A stretch of 64,000 nucleotides of DNA from Yoonia sp. I 8.24 (GCF_022096995.1 NZ_JACXGQ010000003.1:186001-250000); one strand, 5' to 3'; shown: positions 1 to 9,440, counted from the stretch's first letter. Notes: generated by a model not told the origin, from the sequence alone. Numbers and translations are program-made.

Positions 1-873
1 ATCATTGAACGCCCCGGTGTTTGGATGGATGAGGCGCAGCTTGCCGCGTTATCAGCAGACTTACGCACTATTGCCGCACGAACCTTGGAAGCAGGCAGCC
101 TGACCTACGGTGTTTTTTCGGGTGATGCGACCCGCATGAAACAGGTGGTGATTACGCTTGTCACCCGCGCGGATGGCACCCCAATTGCCTTTAACGCGCT
201 GGCGATTATGGCGGTTGATATGGAACCCGTCGCGAGCGAGGTGCTGCATCTTGGCCTTGTGATGGTGGACCCGGATGAGCGGTCCAAAAACCTGTCTTGG
301 GTACTATATGGGCTGACGTGTTTTTTGATATTCTTCCGGCGGCAATTTCGACCTGTCTGGATTTCGAACGTTACCCAAGTGCCCGCCGTCGTGGGCATGG
401 TGTCGCAAATGTTTTCGGGTGTCTGGCCGCAGCCGAATGGGAACAGGCGTACTTTGAACCATTTGCTATTGGCGCGCCAAATCATGGCACAGCACCGCGA
501 TGTGTTTGGCGTCGGCCCAGAGGCGGGGTTCAATGAAGAAAAATTCATTATCACAGATGCTTATACGGGCGGGTCTGACGATCTAAAGAAAACATGGGAT
601 GCCGCCCCCAAACATCGTGATGCGCAGTACAATGATTTTTGTGCGGCCACATTGGATTATGCGCGCGGCGATGATGTGATCCAATTGGGACAAATGGATT
701 TGGCTGCAATGCGGCAATATCTGCGCCGCGAGGTTCCCAAATCCGCTGTGTTTGGACTGCTTTTAGCTGGCGGTCTGGTCGCGCTACGCCGCATTGTTTT
801 GCCCGCCGTGCATTGGGCCGATAGCACCAAACATTGGAAAACGCTGCGGCCACATAATGGTGCGCAAGAATGA
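1..873 (+). CDS. Unrecognised protein, 5' end outside window
   Basis: The reading frame is open from the first base, and the first visible ATG (base 25) has no ribosome binding site, so the gene probably starts upstream of the window. The visible 282 residues after that ATG are mostly soluble, with one hydrophobic segment near residues 95-105 and a second near the C-terminus. I recognise no catalytic motif. The stop overlaps the next start as ATGA, so it is translationally coupled to the membrane protein and glycerate kinase that follow. The first half could be a divergent acyltransferase-like fold, but that is a guess. Confidence 0.6.
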   Translation: MIERPGVWMDEAQLAALSADLRTIAARTLEAGSLTYGVFSGDATRMKQVVITLVTRADGTPIAFNALAIMAVDMEPVASEVLHLGLVMVDPDERSKNLSWVLYGLTCFLIFFRRQFRPVWISNVTQVPAVVGMVSQMFSGVWPQPNGNRRTLNHLLLARQIMAQHRDVFGVGPEAGFNEEKFIITDAYTGGSDDLKKTWDAAPKHRDAQYNDFCAATLDYARGDDVIQLGQMDLAAMRQYLRREVPKSAVFGLLLAGGLVALRRIVLPAVHWADSTKHWKTLRPHNGAQE

Positions 874-2084
874 CCCAACATGCCGCCGATCTGACGCAAT
901 TGTGCATGTCGCTTGCTGCCATATTAGGCTTGCTGACGCTGCAGATGGTTTTGCAGCGCCGCGACCGGCGCGATCCGATTAACCGCCGCTTTCTTTTCTG
1001 TCTACGGATTACCATGCTGCTGTTTGCTGGCCGGGTGTTGGTCGCGCTGACAGACCTGCAAGTATTTCGCATTTTTGTGCTTTTAGGCGCAGGGTTTATC
1101 CCGCTTGCCGCGCTTTTGTTGACCGAAGGTTTATTGCGCCGTCACGCGCCGCCCCGCGTTAAAGCTTTGATCGGCGCCGGTACGGTTGCGTTCGTTTGCA
1201 GCGCGTTCTGGTATGGTGAAGGGATCGACCCGCTTAGGCTTTATCTTTTGCTTGGGTTTCAATTGATTGGTTTCTTTACAGCGGGCTGGCTGATTGCGCG
1301 ACGCGATCGCACCACCTTATCGGCAAGCGAAAACACCACGGTAACACGAATATCCTTGTCGCTTTTGCTGTTTATTCCCTTGGCCGTAAGCGATTTCTTG
1401 ATGGTGTCGATGGGGTTGCCGATCCAGTTTTCAGCCCTTGGTGTCTTGATCATGTGTTGGTTGGCGATTGGGCTAGGGCGCTCGCAGATCGGGCACCGCG
1501 TTGTGATCGTGAACTTTGCGGTTATCGCTCTGGCCTCTGTGTTGGTTGCGCTGTTGATTGGCGAGATTGCCCAGCTGGACCGCGACGGCATGTTGCTCAG
1601 CGGGGCGGTTGTGATGACGGCGCTGTTTCTTGTGGTGATTTTGAACGATGCCCGGACATTGCGCTCTGAAGAGCAATCACTGGGGCTCTTGCAATATCTG
1701 GCCAATACGCAAACCCATGATCCAATCGTGTTCTTGCGGGATCTGCGCGGGCACCCGTTGGTCGAAGGCGCCGCGATGATCAGCCGTAAAAGTCTTGCGC
1801 AATTGCAAGATACGATGCTTGATCAAATATTCGAGGCGGCGCCGGTGCTGCGCCGATCTGATCCCCCAAAGCTGGGGGATTTGGCGGATGATCACATCGC
1901 GCATCTTTTTGAACGCTATAGTGCGACCCATATCATCATGGCGTCGGGGGCCCCGCGCGTTTTGATTGCGCTCGCGATGCCATCGCTCAGCGCGTCGCCC
2001 ATGGCGGAAACTGAATTGCAGGTCGTGCAACGTATGGCCGCGATGATGGCGAAACAAACGGACAAAAAGGGGCAGCGCACATGA
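870..2084 (+). CDS. Polytopic membrane protein of unknown function
   Basis: The first 250 or so residues of this 404-residue protein form about seven or eight hydrophobic helices. They are followed by a soluble C-terminal part of about 150 residues. This resembles membrane-sensor architectures with a cytoplasmic module, but I see no histidine-kinase, GGDEF or other signature. It starts on the ATGA overlap with the upstream gene and ends on another ATGA overlap with the glycerate kinase gene, so the three are one transcription unit. Function is unknown. Confidence 0.75.
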   Translation: MTQHAADLTQLCMSLAAILGLLTLQMVLQRRDRRDPINRRFLFCLRITMLLFAGRVLVALTDLQVFRIFVLLGAGFIPLAALLLTEGLLRRHAPPRVKALIGAGTVAFVCSAFWYGEGIDPLRLYLLLGFQLIGFFTAGWLIARRDRTTLSASENTTVTRISLSLLLFIPLAVSDFLMVSMGLPIQFSALGVLIMCWLAIGLGRSQIGHRVVIVNFAVIALASVLVALLIGEIAQLDRDGMLLSGAVVMTALFLVVILNDARTLRSEEQSLGLLQYLANTQTHDPIVFLRDLRGHPLVEGAAMISRKSLAQLQDTMLDQIFEAAPVLRRSDPPKLGDLADDHIAHLFERYSATHIIMASGAPRVLIALAMPSLSASPMAETELQVVQRMAAMMAKQTDKKGQRT

Positions 2085-3268
2085 ATGAATGGCGCCAGCA
2101 AGCGGTTGCGATATTTCAAGCAGGGGTTGCTGCAGCAGATCCTTATGCCGCGGTTGCGCGCGCCCTTGATGATGTCGCGCAGCCTGCGCTGATTGTCGCT
2201 GTTGGTAAGGCCGCGCGGCGCATGGCCAAGGCCGCATTGGATCAGTTTAGCGACATTCCCTGTCTGGTAGTGACAAACTACGAAAACGCACAGGACCTCG
2301 CAGGCGCACAGGTCTTTGCGGCGGGCCATCCCGTTCCGGACCAAAACGGTGCTGACGCGGCGCGGGCCGTGATTGCCGCGTTAGATGCAGTAAAAGGGCC
2401 AGTGCTTGCGTTGATCTCAGGTGGGGGGTCAGCACTTTTACCTGCTCCGGCTGCGGGCATTTCACTGGTAGATAAGGCGGCAGTGAACGCGGCCTTACTA
2501 GGTGCCGGGCTAGATATCACAGCGATGAACCTTGTACGCCAACAACTGTCTGACTTGAAAGGGGGCGGTTTTTTGCACCACGCGGCCCCGCATTCGGTCA
2601 CGGCCCTGATCTTGTCTGATGTCATTGGCGATGATTTGGCCACCATTGCAAGCGGGCCGACGGTCGGTCCGATTGGCACCGCAGCACAGGCGGAGGATAC
2701 GCTGAAATCAGCAGGGATTTGGGACGCCATGCCTGACAGCGTGCGCGCGCATTTGGCCCGCAATGCACCTGCCAAAGATCTGCCCATTGCCCGCAACACC
2801 TTGGTTGGCTCAAACGCGCAAAGCGTTGCCGCCATGGCGCAGGCCGCCCCCGGCGCGCATGTGATCGCCACCCCGATTGAAGGCGATGTCGCGGTTGCCG
2901 CCCAGATGATTTGCGACAATGTCAAAAAAGGGGTGACTGTCTGGGGCGGCGAAACCACCGTGATGATCAAAGGCACGGGATCGGGCGGGCGCAACCAAGA
3001 ATTGGCGCTGCGGATTGCACAAGAGGCCACGCGCCGAGGCTGGCAGAACTTCACGTGCCTACAAGGGGGCAGCGACGGGCGCGATGGGCCAACCGATGCC
3101 GCTGGCGGGATCGTTGATCAGCACACGCTCGCGAAAATCGACGGGTTGTCACGGTTTCTTGATAACAATGATAGCTATGCTGCCCTTGCGCAGGCAGGTG
3201 ATTTGTTGATGACTGACGCGACAGGCACAAATGTTGCCGATCTTGGGGTCATGATCTGGTTGGACTAG
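2081..3268 (+). CDS. gckA: Glycerate 2-kinase (GckA/TtuD family, DUF4147)
   Basis: Cytoplasmic enzyme predicted to phosphorylate D-glycerate to 2-phosphoglycerate, feeding serine-cycle or glyoxylate carbon into glycolysis. Older annotations call the family hydroxypyruvate reductase TtuD. The 395 residues have the family's glycine-rich stretches: SGGGSALLPAP, a segment ending KGGG, SDVIGD with ASGPTVGP, WGGET with GSGGRNQE, and a C-terminal GSDGRDGPTDAAGG. Length is normal for the family. The start overlaps the preceding stop (ATGA), so it is co-translated with the two membrane or unknown genes upstream. The gene symbol follows methylotroph usage. Confidence 0.88.
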   Translation: MNEWRQQAVAIFQAGVAAADPYAAVARALDDVAQPALIVAVGKAARRMAKAALDQFSDIPCLVVTNYENAQDLAGAQVFAAGHPVPDQNGADAARAVIAALDAVKGPVLALISGGGSALLPAPAAGISLVDKAAVNAALLGAGLDITAMNLVRQQLSDLKGGGFLHHAAPHSVTALILSDVIGDDLATIASGPTVGPIGTAAQAEDTLKSAGIWDAMPDSVRAHLARNAPAKDLPIARNTLVGSNAQSVAAMAQAAPGAHVIATPIEGDVAVAAQMICDNVKKGVTVWGGETTVMIKGTGSGGRNQELALRIAQEATRRGWQNFTCLQGGSDGRDGPTDAAGGIVDQHTLAKIDGLSRFLDNNDSYAALAQAGDLLMTDATGTNVADLGVMIWLD

Positions 3269-3298
3269 TACAGCCGCTTTCCAAACGAAGAGGTTCTT

Positions 3299-4204
3299 GT
3301 GAAACGGTTCTTTACCTTTTTGATCGCCGCTTTGCTGATGTTATCGTTGACGGCATGCGTGCAAATCTTGCGCAATTCCGGGTCCGCTATTGCCACGGCA
3401 CAGCCCGCAAACACCCTGCGGCTTGCCACGCTTAACGCGCATTATATCGTCCTGAGCCGCCCAACCGGGGCTTGGTCAGTCGCTGATTGGGAACGTCGCA
3501 AAGCACCATTTGATGCGGCGTTTAAAGATATCGATGCGGATATATTTGCGTTTCAAGAGATGGAAAGCTTTGCCCGTGGGGCGGGCGGCGGCACGAACCT
3601 AGCGCTTGATTGGGTGCTTGAACAAAACCCCGATTTTCGCGCGGCGGCTGTGGGCGATTGGGAAGAATTCCCGTCGACGCAACCGATCCTCTATCGGGCG
3701 GATCGGTTAACGCCGCGAGACCAAGGCTGGTTCTTTTTCTCGGAGACGCCTGATGTCATCTATGCGCGCACGTTCAATGGGTCTTGGCCAGCGTTTGCGT
3801 CATGGGCGTTGTTCGAAACACGCGAGGGGGACCAGGTCCGCGTGGTCAATGTCCATTTTGAATACAAAAGCCGCAGCAACCGCGTTTTATCCGCGGAACT
3901 TGTCGCGGACCGCATGGCGCCTTGGATCGCGGCAGGCGAAAATGTTGTTCTGATCGGTGACCTCAATGCACGACACGGCGCACGCACCCAAGACATCTTG
4001 GCGGAGGCTGGTGTGACGTTTGTCCCGGTTTCTGGGGCAACCTATCACTTGAACAATGGGGTAAACCTTTTTGGTGCCATCGATCATATCGGGGCAACTG
4101 GTGGCATGAGAATCGTAGGGCAACCGGTTGTTGTTAGACAAAAATACCTTAATGAATGGCCGTCTGACCACTACCCGGTTTATGCTGATTTTAGGTTTGA
4201 ATAG
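3299..4204 (+). CDS. Exported endonuclease/exonuclease/phosphatase-family lipoprotein
   Basis: A GTG start follows a GAAGAGG ribosome binding site. The N-terminus is a lipoprotein signal (hydrophobic run ending LSLTAC), so the mature protein is probably membrane-anchored in the periplasm. The remainder is an EEP (DNase I-like) fold: TLNAHY near the start, FQEME with the metal-binding Glu, NVHFE, IGDLNA and a C-terminal SDHYPV carrying the catalytic Asp-His. Such proteins cleave phosphodiester or phosphomonoester bonds, but substrates vary (nucleic acid, sphingomyelin, inositol phosphates) and this sequence does not settle which. Confidence 0.82.
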   Translation: MKRFFTFLIAALLMLSLTACVQILRNSGSAIATAQPANTLRLATLNAHYIVLSRPTGAWSVADWERRKAPFDAAFKDIDADIFAFQEMESFARGAGGGTNLALDWVLEQNPDFRAAAVGDWEEFPSTQPILYRADRLTPRDQGWFFFSETPDVIYARTFNGSWPAFASWALFETREGDQVRVVNVHFEYKSRSNRVLSAELVADRMAPWIAAGENVVLIGDLNARHGARTQDILAEAGVTFVPVSGATYHLNNGVNLFGAIDHIGATGGMRIVGQPVVVRQKYLNEWPSDHYPVYADFRFE

Positions 4205-4284
4205 TCGCATTATGCGGGTCTGGTGTTGGCTGGGACAAAATGCTAGTTGCACGCAAGGTTTCAATGATCACAGTGTGAATAATT

Positions 4285-5298
4285 ATGGGTAAGGTCAGTA
4301 CAATGACAGCGGCAAATCTACGCCGCGCAGGCCGTCTTTCCGTGGCTCCCATGATGGATTGGACGGACCGCCATTGTCGGTATTTGCACCGTCTTATGTC
4401 GCAGCAGGCGTTGCTTTACACGGAAATGGTGACCGCGCCTGCCGTGATCCATGGGGATCGTGATCGTCTGCTGGGCTTTGATGCATCAGAGCATCCGGTT
4501 GCCGTGCAATTGGGGGGCTCTGACCCCGCGCAATTGGCAGAGGCCGCGCGTATCGCGGCGGATTACGGCTATGATGAGATTAACCTCAATTGTGGGTGCC
4601 CGTCGGACCGTGTGCAATCAGGGCGCTTTGGCGCGATCTTGATGGAGGATTCGGCGCTCGTGGCGGCATGTGTTTCCGCAATGATCAAAGCGGTTGATGT
4701 GCCTGTTACCGTCAAATGCCGGATTGGTGTCGACGATCAAAATCCAACAGAGATTTTGCCGGATTTCCTTGCGCGCGTATCGGCAGCAGGCGTGGATCAT
4801 TTTATCGTACATGCCCGCAAGGCTTGGCTACAGGGGCTGAGCCCAAAAGAGAACCGTGATGTCCCGCCGCTGGATTATGATCTGGTGTTGGCGATGAAAG
4901 GGTTGTTTCCAGGGTTAAACCTCTCGATCAACGGGGGCATTGGCAGCTTGGATGAGGCGCAGGTACTGCTGGATCAAGGCTTGGACGGTGTGATGATCGG
5001 GCGTGCTGCCTACCATACCCCTAGTGACATCTTGCTCACAGCGGATCAGCGCATATTTGGTATGGGCGAGACCCGCACCGCCGCAGAAATCGTACATCTG
5101 ATGCTGCCCTATATCGAAGCGCATTTGACGGCCGGTGGGCGTTTGGGGCAAGTGACCCGGCATATGTTAGGGCTGTTTCAAGGTCGCCCGGGTGCGCGTG
5201 GCTGGCGGCGGTATCTTTCTGAAAACGTGCATGAAAGCGGGGCAGGGCCACAAGTCGTGTTAGACGCGCTTGCGCATGTGACAACGCAGGCGGCATAG
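4285..5298 (+). CDS. dusA: tRNA-dihydrouridine(20/20a) synthase DusA
   Basis: FMN enzyme reducing uridine to dihydrouridine in the D-loop of tRNA using NADPH. Motifs: VAPMMDWTDRH at the N-terminus, LNCGCPS with the catalytic Cys, the DusA-specific HARKAWLQGLSPKENR, the FMN phosphate loop around SINGGIG and GVMIGRAA, and the C-terminal LGLFQGRPGARGWRR typical of DusA rather than DusB or DusC. Length of 337 residues is normal. An alternative ATG at 4303, with AAGGTCAG upstream, would remove six residues and is equally plausible. It is followed within 3 bases by the TauE-type gene. Confidence 0.93.
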   Translation: MGKVSTMTAANLRRAGRLSVAPMMDWTDRHCRYLHRLMSQQALLYTEMVTAPAVIHGDRDRLLGFDASEHPVAVQLGGSDPAQLAEAARIAADYGYDEINLNCGCPSDRVQSGRFGAILMEDSALVAACVSAMIKAVDVPVTVKCRIGVDDQNPTEILPDFLARVSAAGVDHFIVHARKAWLQGLSPKENRDVPPLDYDLVLAMKGLFPGLNLSINGGIGSLDEAQVLLDQGLDGVMIGRAAYHTPSDILLTADQRIFGMGETRTAAEIVHLMLPYIEAHLTAGGRLGQVTRHMLGLFQGRPGARGWRRYLSENVHESGAGPQVVLDALAHVTTQAA

Positions 5299-5300
5299 AT

Positions 5301-6119
5301 ATGGATGACATGACACTTTTGGCGACCATGGGCGCGCTATTGCTTGGCGTCGGTGCCGTGGCTGGGGTTTTGGCTGGGCTGCTTGGCGTGGGCGGTGGGA
5401 TCGTCTTGGTGCCTGCGTTTTACTACGTCTTCAGCGCGATGGGCTATGAAAGCGCGCAGTTGATGCAACTGTGTTTGGGGACGTCGCTGGCCACCATTAT
5501 TGTGACCTCGGTGCGGTCAGTATTGGCGCACAATAAAAAGGGCGCAGTGGACTGGGAAATTCTTAAAACATGGGCACCGGGGATCGCGATCGGCGCGTTG
5601 ATTGGTGTGTCTGTCGCCGCCAATTTACGTTCGACAGCGTTGCAAGGCATCTTTGGGGGCTTGGCGATGGTTGTGGGGCTTTACATGACCTTTGGTCAAA
5701 GCCATTGGCGGCTGGGGCCGCAGATGCCGACAGGGGCCACGCGTCTTGCGATGTCGCCCGCGCTAGGGTTTCTATCCGTGCTCATGGGGATTGGTGGCGG
5801 ATCATTTGGGGTGCCTGTGATGTCACTCTTTAACGTCGCTATTCACCGGGCCGTTGCGACAGCCGCCGGGTTTGGCATTTTGATCGCGGTACCTTCGGTC
5901 GTCGGCTTCTTGATGGTCGATCAACAGGTAGCACCCCCGTTTACAATCGGGTCAGTGAATTTTGTCGCATTCTTTTTGATCATCGCGATGACCTTGATCA
6001 CCGCACCTTGGGGGGCCGCATTGGCACACCGGCTTGATCCGAAACCGCTAAAACGCACGTTTGGCGTTTTCCTGACGCTTGTTGCGCTGAACATGCTGCG
6101 CAAAGCTTTGGGCTGGTAG
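5301..6119 (+). CDS. Sulfite exporter TauE/SafE-family membrane protein
   Basis: A 272-residue inner-membrane protein with about eight hydrophobic helices and the two family glycine motifs in each half (LLGVGGGIVLVPAF and MGIGGGSFGVPV). The family exports sulfite, sulfoacetate or other small organic anions; the actual substrate here is unknown. It begins two bases after the dusA stop, so the two are probably co-transcribed. It converges with the sulfotransferase-like operon, with only two bases between the stops and no clear terminator. Confidence 0.85.
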   Translation: MDDMTLLATMGALLLGVGAVAGVLAGLLGVGGGIVLVPAFYYVFSAMGYESAQLMQLCLGTSLATIIVTSVRSVLAHNKKGAVDWEILKTWAPGIAIGALIGVSVAANLRSTALQGIFGGLAMVVGLYMTFGQSHWRLGPQMPTGATRLAMSPALGFLSVLMGIGGGSFGVPVMSLFNVAIHRAVATAAGFGILIAVPSVVGFLMVDQQVAPPFTIGSVNFVAFFLIIAMTLITAPWGAALAHRLDPKPLKRTFGVFLTLVALNMLRKALGW

Positions 6120-6121
6120 AC

Positions 6122-7150
6122 CTACCAAAGGCTTAGCAGTTGTCGCGCCAATCGCGGCATCCGCGCGCGCGCCAGCGCTTTTTCATACAAGGCGTCCTTG
6201 CGGTCGCGGTCAAAGGCGCAGATTTGCCCGCCATCCGTAAAATGAATGACGCTAAGATCCACATCATCACCGTCGACGTCTTTATAGCCTTGTTCGGGAA
6301 ACCGAATGCCATATTCCTGTCGTAACCAAGCAAGGTCTGGCGCCGCCCAGTTGCGAATTGTACGCGCAGCATTAGCGCGCAGCCGGGCAGGCGTTGCGCC
6401 GGGCAGCCGTGCGTCTTCGCGAACAATCTGTGCGACCATCACGGCGGGATCGACGTTGGCGTCAAGACGCCCGTGCTGGCGGTCAATTAGCAGGGCGATC
6501 GCCTCGGCTGATATCCGGTGGCGCTGCGGTGGGGGCGGACGGGTCAAAAGCTGCCTGTCGAAATTCGGGACGTGATGCGCGAAAAAATCGTCGACAATAT
6601 TGCCGTCGGTTAACACGCTCGCAGAAAATAGTGTCAGTGAAACGCCGCCGCTCCAAGCTTGGCCAAGGGGTTCAATACGTTCTTTGATGCGGGTACGTGA
6701 CGGCGTTACGACATCGCGATTTTGCGCAAGTCGCAACTGCAAGAGCAGCAAGAAATAGGTGTCAGGTGGTCGCAAATAGGCGACAATCTTTTTGCTACGC
6801 GCGATATGGTTTGTAACCGCTTCAAAATGTGGGGCACTTTGCGCGGTAAGCTGTTTAAAAAACGCGCGGTTACTGACGATCGTTGTTGTGCTCGGCAAGA
6901 GGTTGTTGCGTGATGTTATGCGGTCCCAATGATCGCGCTGTGGTACGCTTTGCGGGTCTATTTTGTCGCCCTCATCGACAAGTTGTGTTTCGTACCCAAG
7001 CACGAATCTTTCGCGGTTTTCAGTCGCAAATTTGGGAAAGTAGACCCCATATTCATCAAGAATTTTGCGTGAGGCGGTTAACGTGTTTTGCAGCACGACT
7101 GAGTCGGTGTTTCTATGCCCGATATGAATTATGAGTTCATTTGTAGTCAT
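6122..7150 (-). CDS. Sulfotransferase-like protein with degenerate PAPS loop
   Basis: A 342-residue protein, with ATG at 7150 preferred over a TTG at 7162. It is a clear paralogue of the gene at 7882-8958: both share an N-terminal HIG segment, KIVAYLR, a SAEA-containing helix, the NW-PDL--LR segment and a QICA-D-DRK C-terminal block. In the paralogue the N-terminal loop is IGSPKTGTT, the sulfotransferase/P-loop PAPS site. Here it is IGHRNTDSV, lacking the Lys and the Gly-Thr-Thr, and the downstream RSP---S element is also altered. PAPS binding is therefore doubtful. It is the last gene of a three-gene operon. Confidence 0.78.
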   Translation of the reverse strand: MTTNELIIHIGHRNTDSVVLQNTLTASRKILDEYGVYFPKFATENRERFVLGYETQLVDEGDKIDPQSVPQRDHWDRITSRNNLLPSTTTIVSNRAFFKQLTAQSAPHFEAVTNHIARSKKIVAYLRPPDTYFLLLLQLRLAQNRDVVTPSRTRIKERIEPLGQAWSGGVSLTLFSASVLTDGNIVDDFFAHHVPNFDRQLLTRPPPPQRHRISAEAIALLIDRQHGRLDANVDPAVMVAQIVREDARLPGATPARLRANAARTIRNWAAPDLAWLRQEYGIRFPEQGYKDVDGDDVDLSVIHFTDGGQICAFDRDRKDALYEKALARARMPRLARQLLSLW

Positions 7151-7205
7151 TCGGAACGCCAAAATACTAGGTCACTAACGACTCGTAGTCTGGCGGAATG
7201 GCGTG

Positions 7206-7877
7206 TTAACTTCCAGCAATAACACGCTTGGCGTTAAAATCGGCCAAAGATTTCCCATGCTCGTCAACAAACAGGCTAGGCAAAATGCGTAGTTCACTGA
7301 TTTGATCAACCCGCAATTCGCTGAAGTCTTTTGTCTTTTCACACCATACAATGCAGGTCCAAAGCCGCCCCCAATAATCGAGCTGTAACGGACGCACCGT
7401 GCGTATAACATCGTTAATCGTGATCGATAGCTTTTGGCGCGCGCGGATCGCTTGGCGCATCGCTGGCAGGTGTTGAAACCCGCGCGCGGCATCGGCAAAC
7501 GGGTAAATCGCAAACCCGTAACCTGTGGGTGCGCGCGACCGATCCTCGGGCATGACGGCGTCTAGTTTGGCCAAAAGCGCCCTTGCTGCGGTCGACAATT
7601 GTGCGTCATCGGACTGGCCGACTGCGCTTAACCCCAGGTGCAAGGCTTCAACCTCGGTCATTGTCAGGTTTAGCGGGGGCAGGGTGATCGCTGCGGTAAC
7701 ACGGTAGCCGATGCCGCGTTCGCCCTCGATCGGCACGCCCGAAGCCGCCAATGTCTCCATGTCGCGGTAAATTGTGCGCAGTGACACGCCTACTGCCGCC
7801 GAAATATCCGCCGCCTTGTGGAGCGTGCCATCACGCAAGATTTGCACGATCTGCATTAATCGATCTGCGCGTTTCAT
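7206..7877 (-). CDS. YafY-type HTH/WYL-domain transcriptional regulator
   Basis: Residues 1-60 form an HTH_11 winged helix (recognition-helix region SLRTIYRDMETL), the typical DeoR/YafY start. The remainder is a shortened WYL-type ligand-sensing region (223 residues against the usual 230-320), with RTVRPLQLDYWGR in place of the canonical WYL strand. It sits between the two sulfotransferase-like genes: 4 bases after the upstream one and about 55 before the downstream one. It probably regulates this operon. WYL regulators often bind nucleic-acid-derived or nucleotide ligands; nothing here identifies the ligand. Confidence 0.85.
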   Translation of the reverse strand: MKRADRLMQIVQILRDGTLHKAADISAAVGVSLRTIYRDMETLAASGVPIEGERGIGYRVTAAITLPPLNLTMTEVEALHLGLSAVGQSDDAQLSTAARALLAKLDAVMPEDRSRAPTGYGFAIYPFADAARGFQHLPAMRQAIRARQKLSITINDVIRTVRPLQLDYWGRLWTCIVWCEKTKDFSELRVDQISELRILPSLFVDEHGKSLADFNAKRVIAGS

Positions 7878-7881
7878 AGCG

Positions 7882-8958
7882 TCACCATTTTGCGGCCCAA
7901 CGGCTAATGGGAAAAGGAAGCTTGGCCTTTAATTGGATCCGTCGCAAGAGTGCTGCCTTGCGGTCGGGGTCAACTGCACAGATTTGTTCGACCCGCTGAT
8001 ACTCTATTATGTCATTGTCTAAATCATCAGGATCAAGCGCATCATAATCAACATCCGGGAATACCACGCCATGCTGGTCGCGCAGCGAGATTAAGTCTGG
8101 CGTAAACCAATTGGTGATACTGTGTTGTGCGTTATTCAAAAGCTTGGGTCGTGTGGAGTTGGGTAGGGCTTTGTCGTTACCAATCAAAAGTTTGCGGAGA
8201 GGCACCGCCCGCGATTGGATATCAATCCGCCCCGAGCGCAGGTCCATTGCGATCGCCATGGCTTCGGCCGAAATCGACGTGTTCATCGAACCATTTTTGC
8301 GTGTCATATGCTGAGGATCGACCTTCGGAAGATACCTTTTGCAAAAATCTGTGACGATATCGGATTGGTGTAAAGTGTCCCGGTGGTAAACGTTTAGCGA
8401 AACATTGTCGCCGAGATGTCGCTTGAATTGTGCAACAAGAGCGGAGTTCATATCGCGCGGCATATTCGCAGGCCTTTTCCCGCGTGCGGGCGGTAAAACA
8501 ACTTTTAGCCCTTCTTGGTGCAAAGACAAGAAAAAGGCTGCCGGGGATCGCAAGTATGCGACAATCTTTGTCTCATCGGCGATGCTTTCAAAGTGCTTGC
8601 GTGCGTTGGCAAACGCATCTGGAGGCATAGCGCACATGAATTGTTCTGCACTGATAAGAATTTGGTCGACTTCGCCCGCTCTCGCGCCATTCTGTAGCAC
8701 CTTCCATGAAGATTTGGCACTTTCAATGGCTTCTTGATGTGAGCAGCCCAGCCATGCCACCCGGTCCCGCTCAAACAGCGAAGTATTGAAAATTTCATAC
8801 CCTAGCGTAATCGCGTTCCCGCCCTGTGCGCGCGCGCAATCAGGTAACAAGACGCTTTGCTCGCGCAGATAGTCGGCCGAGTCGGCCAATGCATGCTGCA
8901 GCATTGTCGTGCCAGTCTTCGGGCTGCCAATGTGCAGTACCAGTTGTTTTGCTTTCAT
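7882..8958 (-). CDS. Sulfotransferase-family protein
   Basis: A 358-residue protein with the 5'-phosphosulfate-binding loop IGSPKTGTT at residues 10-18 and a 3'-phosphate-like AYLRSP element near residue 135, both marks of P-loop PAPS sulfotransferases. The acceptor is unknown; similar marine genes are usually assigned to polysaccharide or lipid modification. It is the first gene of the operon with the WYL regulator and the degenerate paralogue. Its promoter must lie in 8959-9227, where an inverted repeat TTGTCA/TGACAA occurs. Confidence 0.78.
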   Translation of the reverse strand: MKAKQLVLHIGSPKTGTTMLQHALADSADYLREQSVLLPDCARAQGGNAITLGYEIFNTSLFERDRVAWLGCSHQEAIESAKSSWKVLQNGARAGEVDQILISAEQFMCAMPPDAFANARKHFESIADETKIVAYLRSPAAFFLSLHQEGLKVVLPPARGKRPANMPRDMNSALVAQFKRHLGDNVSLNVYHRDTLHQSDIVTDFCKRYLPKVDPQHMTRKNGSMNTSISAEAMAIAMDLRSGRIDIQSRAVPLRKLLIGNDKALPNSTRPKLLNNAQHSITNWFTPDLISLRDQHGVVFPDVDYDALDPDDLDNDIIEYQRVEQICAVDPDRKAALLRRIQLKAKLPFPISRWAAKW

Positions 8959-9048
8959 CGGGTCTTTCGCAAGTGTGGCTAAGGTTTGTGCCGACCCTAT
9001 CGGTAACTAAGGGAGTGGTCGAACTGATTCCTCTCCCTTCAAAAAGAA

Positions 9049-9073
9049 TTGTCAATTTTTTGGCAACTGACAA
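9049..9073. promoter_or_regulatory. Inverted repeat TTGTCA-N13-TGACAA in divergent gap
   Basis: Perfect 6-bp inverted repeat separated by 13 bases (about two helical turns centre to centre) in an AT-rich part of the 269-base gap between the divergent sulfotransferase operon and tatA. Its size suits a dimeric regulator such as the WYL protein of the operon, but no second copy was found. The rest of the gap holds poly-A/T tracts and no ORF. Confidence 0.35.
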
Positions 9074-9227
9074 GTTTATGTCACGAATATCAAAAATCCC
9101 TTGCAAAAAAGGGTGTTTGTGCGGGAGGTTTTGGTTGTTTTCGCTTTCCCTGACGTGAAATGCGGCCTATGCCTAGAGAACAGAATGCAAAGCGCACCCT
9201 GCAAGTGATGCGCAAGAGGAGACTACC

Positions 9228-9440
9228 ATGCTTAACAATATCGGCCTTCCAGGCCTTCTACTGATCGCTGTCGTCGTTTTGGTCCTGTTTGGCCGCGGCA
9301 AAATTTCAAGCCTGATGGGCGAAGTGGGCAAAGGCATTACGGCGTTCAAAAAAGGTGTTGATGACGGCAAGCAAGAAATCGAAGAAAGCATCGAAGCCGC
9401 GCGTGACGTGACTCCAGAAGAAGAAAAAGACAAAGCCTAA
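9228..9440 (+). CDS. tatA: Sec-independent protein translocase TatA
   Basis: A 70-residue protein with a short N-terminal transmembrane helix ([13 protein letters not shown]), the conserved FG-R/K hinge ([24 protein letters not shown]) and an acidic C-terminal tail. TatA oligomers form the pore or membrane-weakening patch that passes folded, often cofactor-bearing, twin-arginine substrates. An AAGAGGAG ribosome binding site precedes the ATG. It is the first gene of tatA-tatB-tatC. Confidence 0.95.
   Translation: MLNNIGLPGLLLIAVVVLVLFGRGKISSLMGEVGKGITAFKKGVDDGKQEIEESIEAARDVTPEEEKDKA

Noticed and set aside
551..1072. Antisense 173-codon frame at the start of the window
   Set aside because: Shadow of the two coupled plus-strand genes; no start signal or family.
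2278..3054. A 258-codon minus-strand frame opposite the glycerate kinase
   Set aside because: It mirrors GC-biased codons of a well-supported gene, and its product has no recognisable feature.
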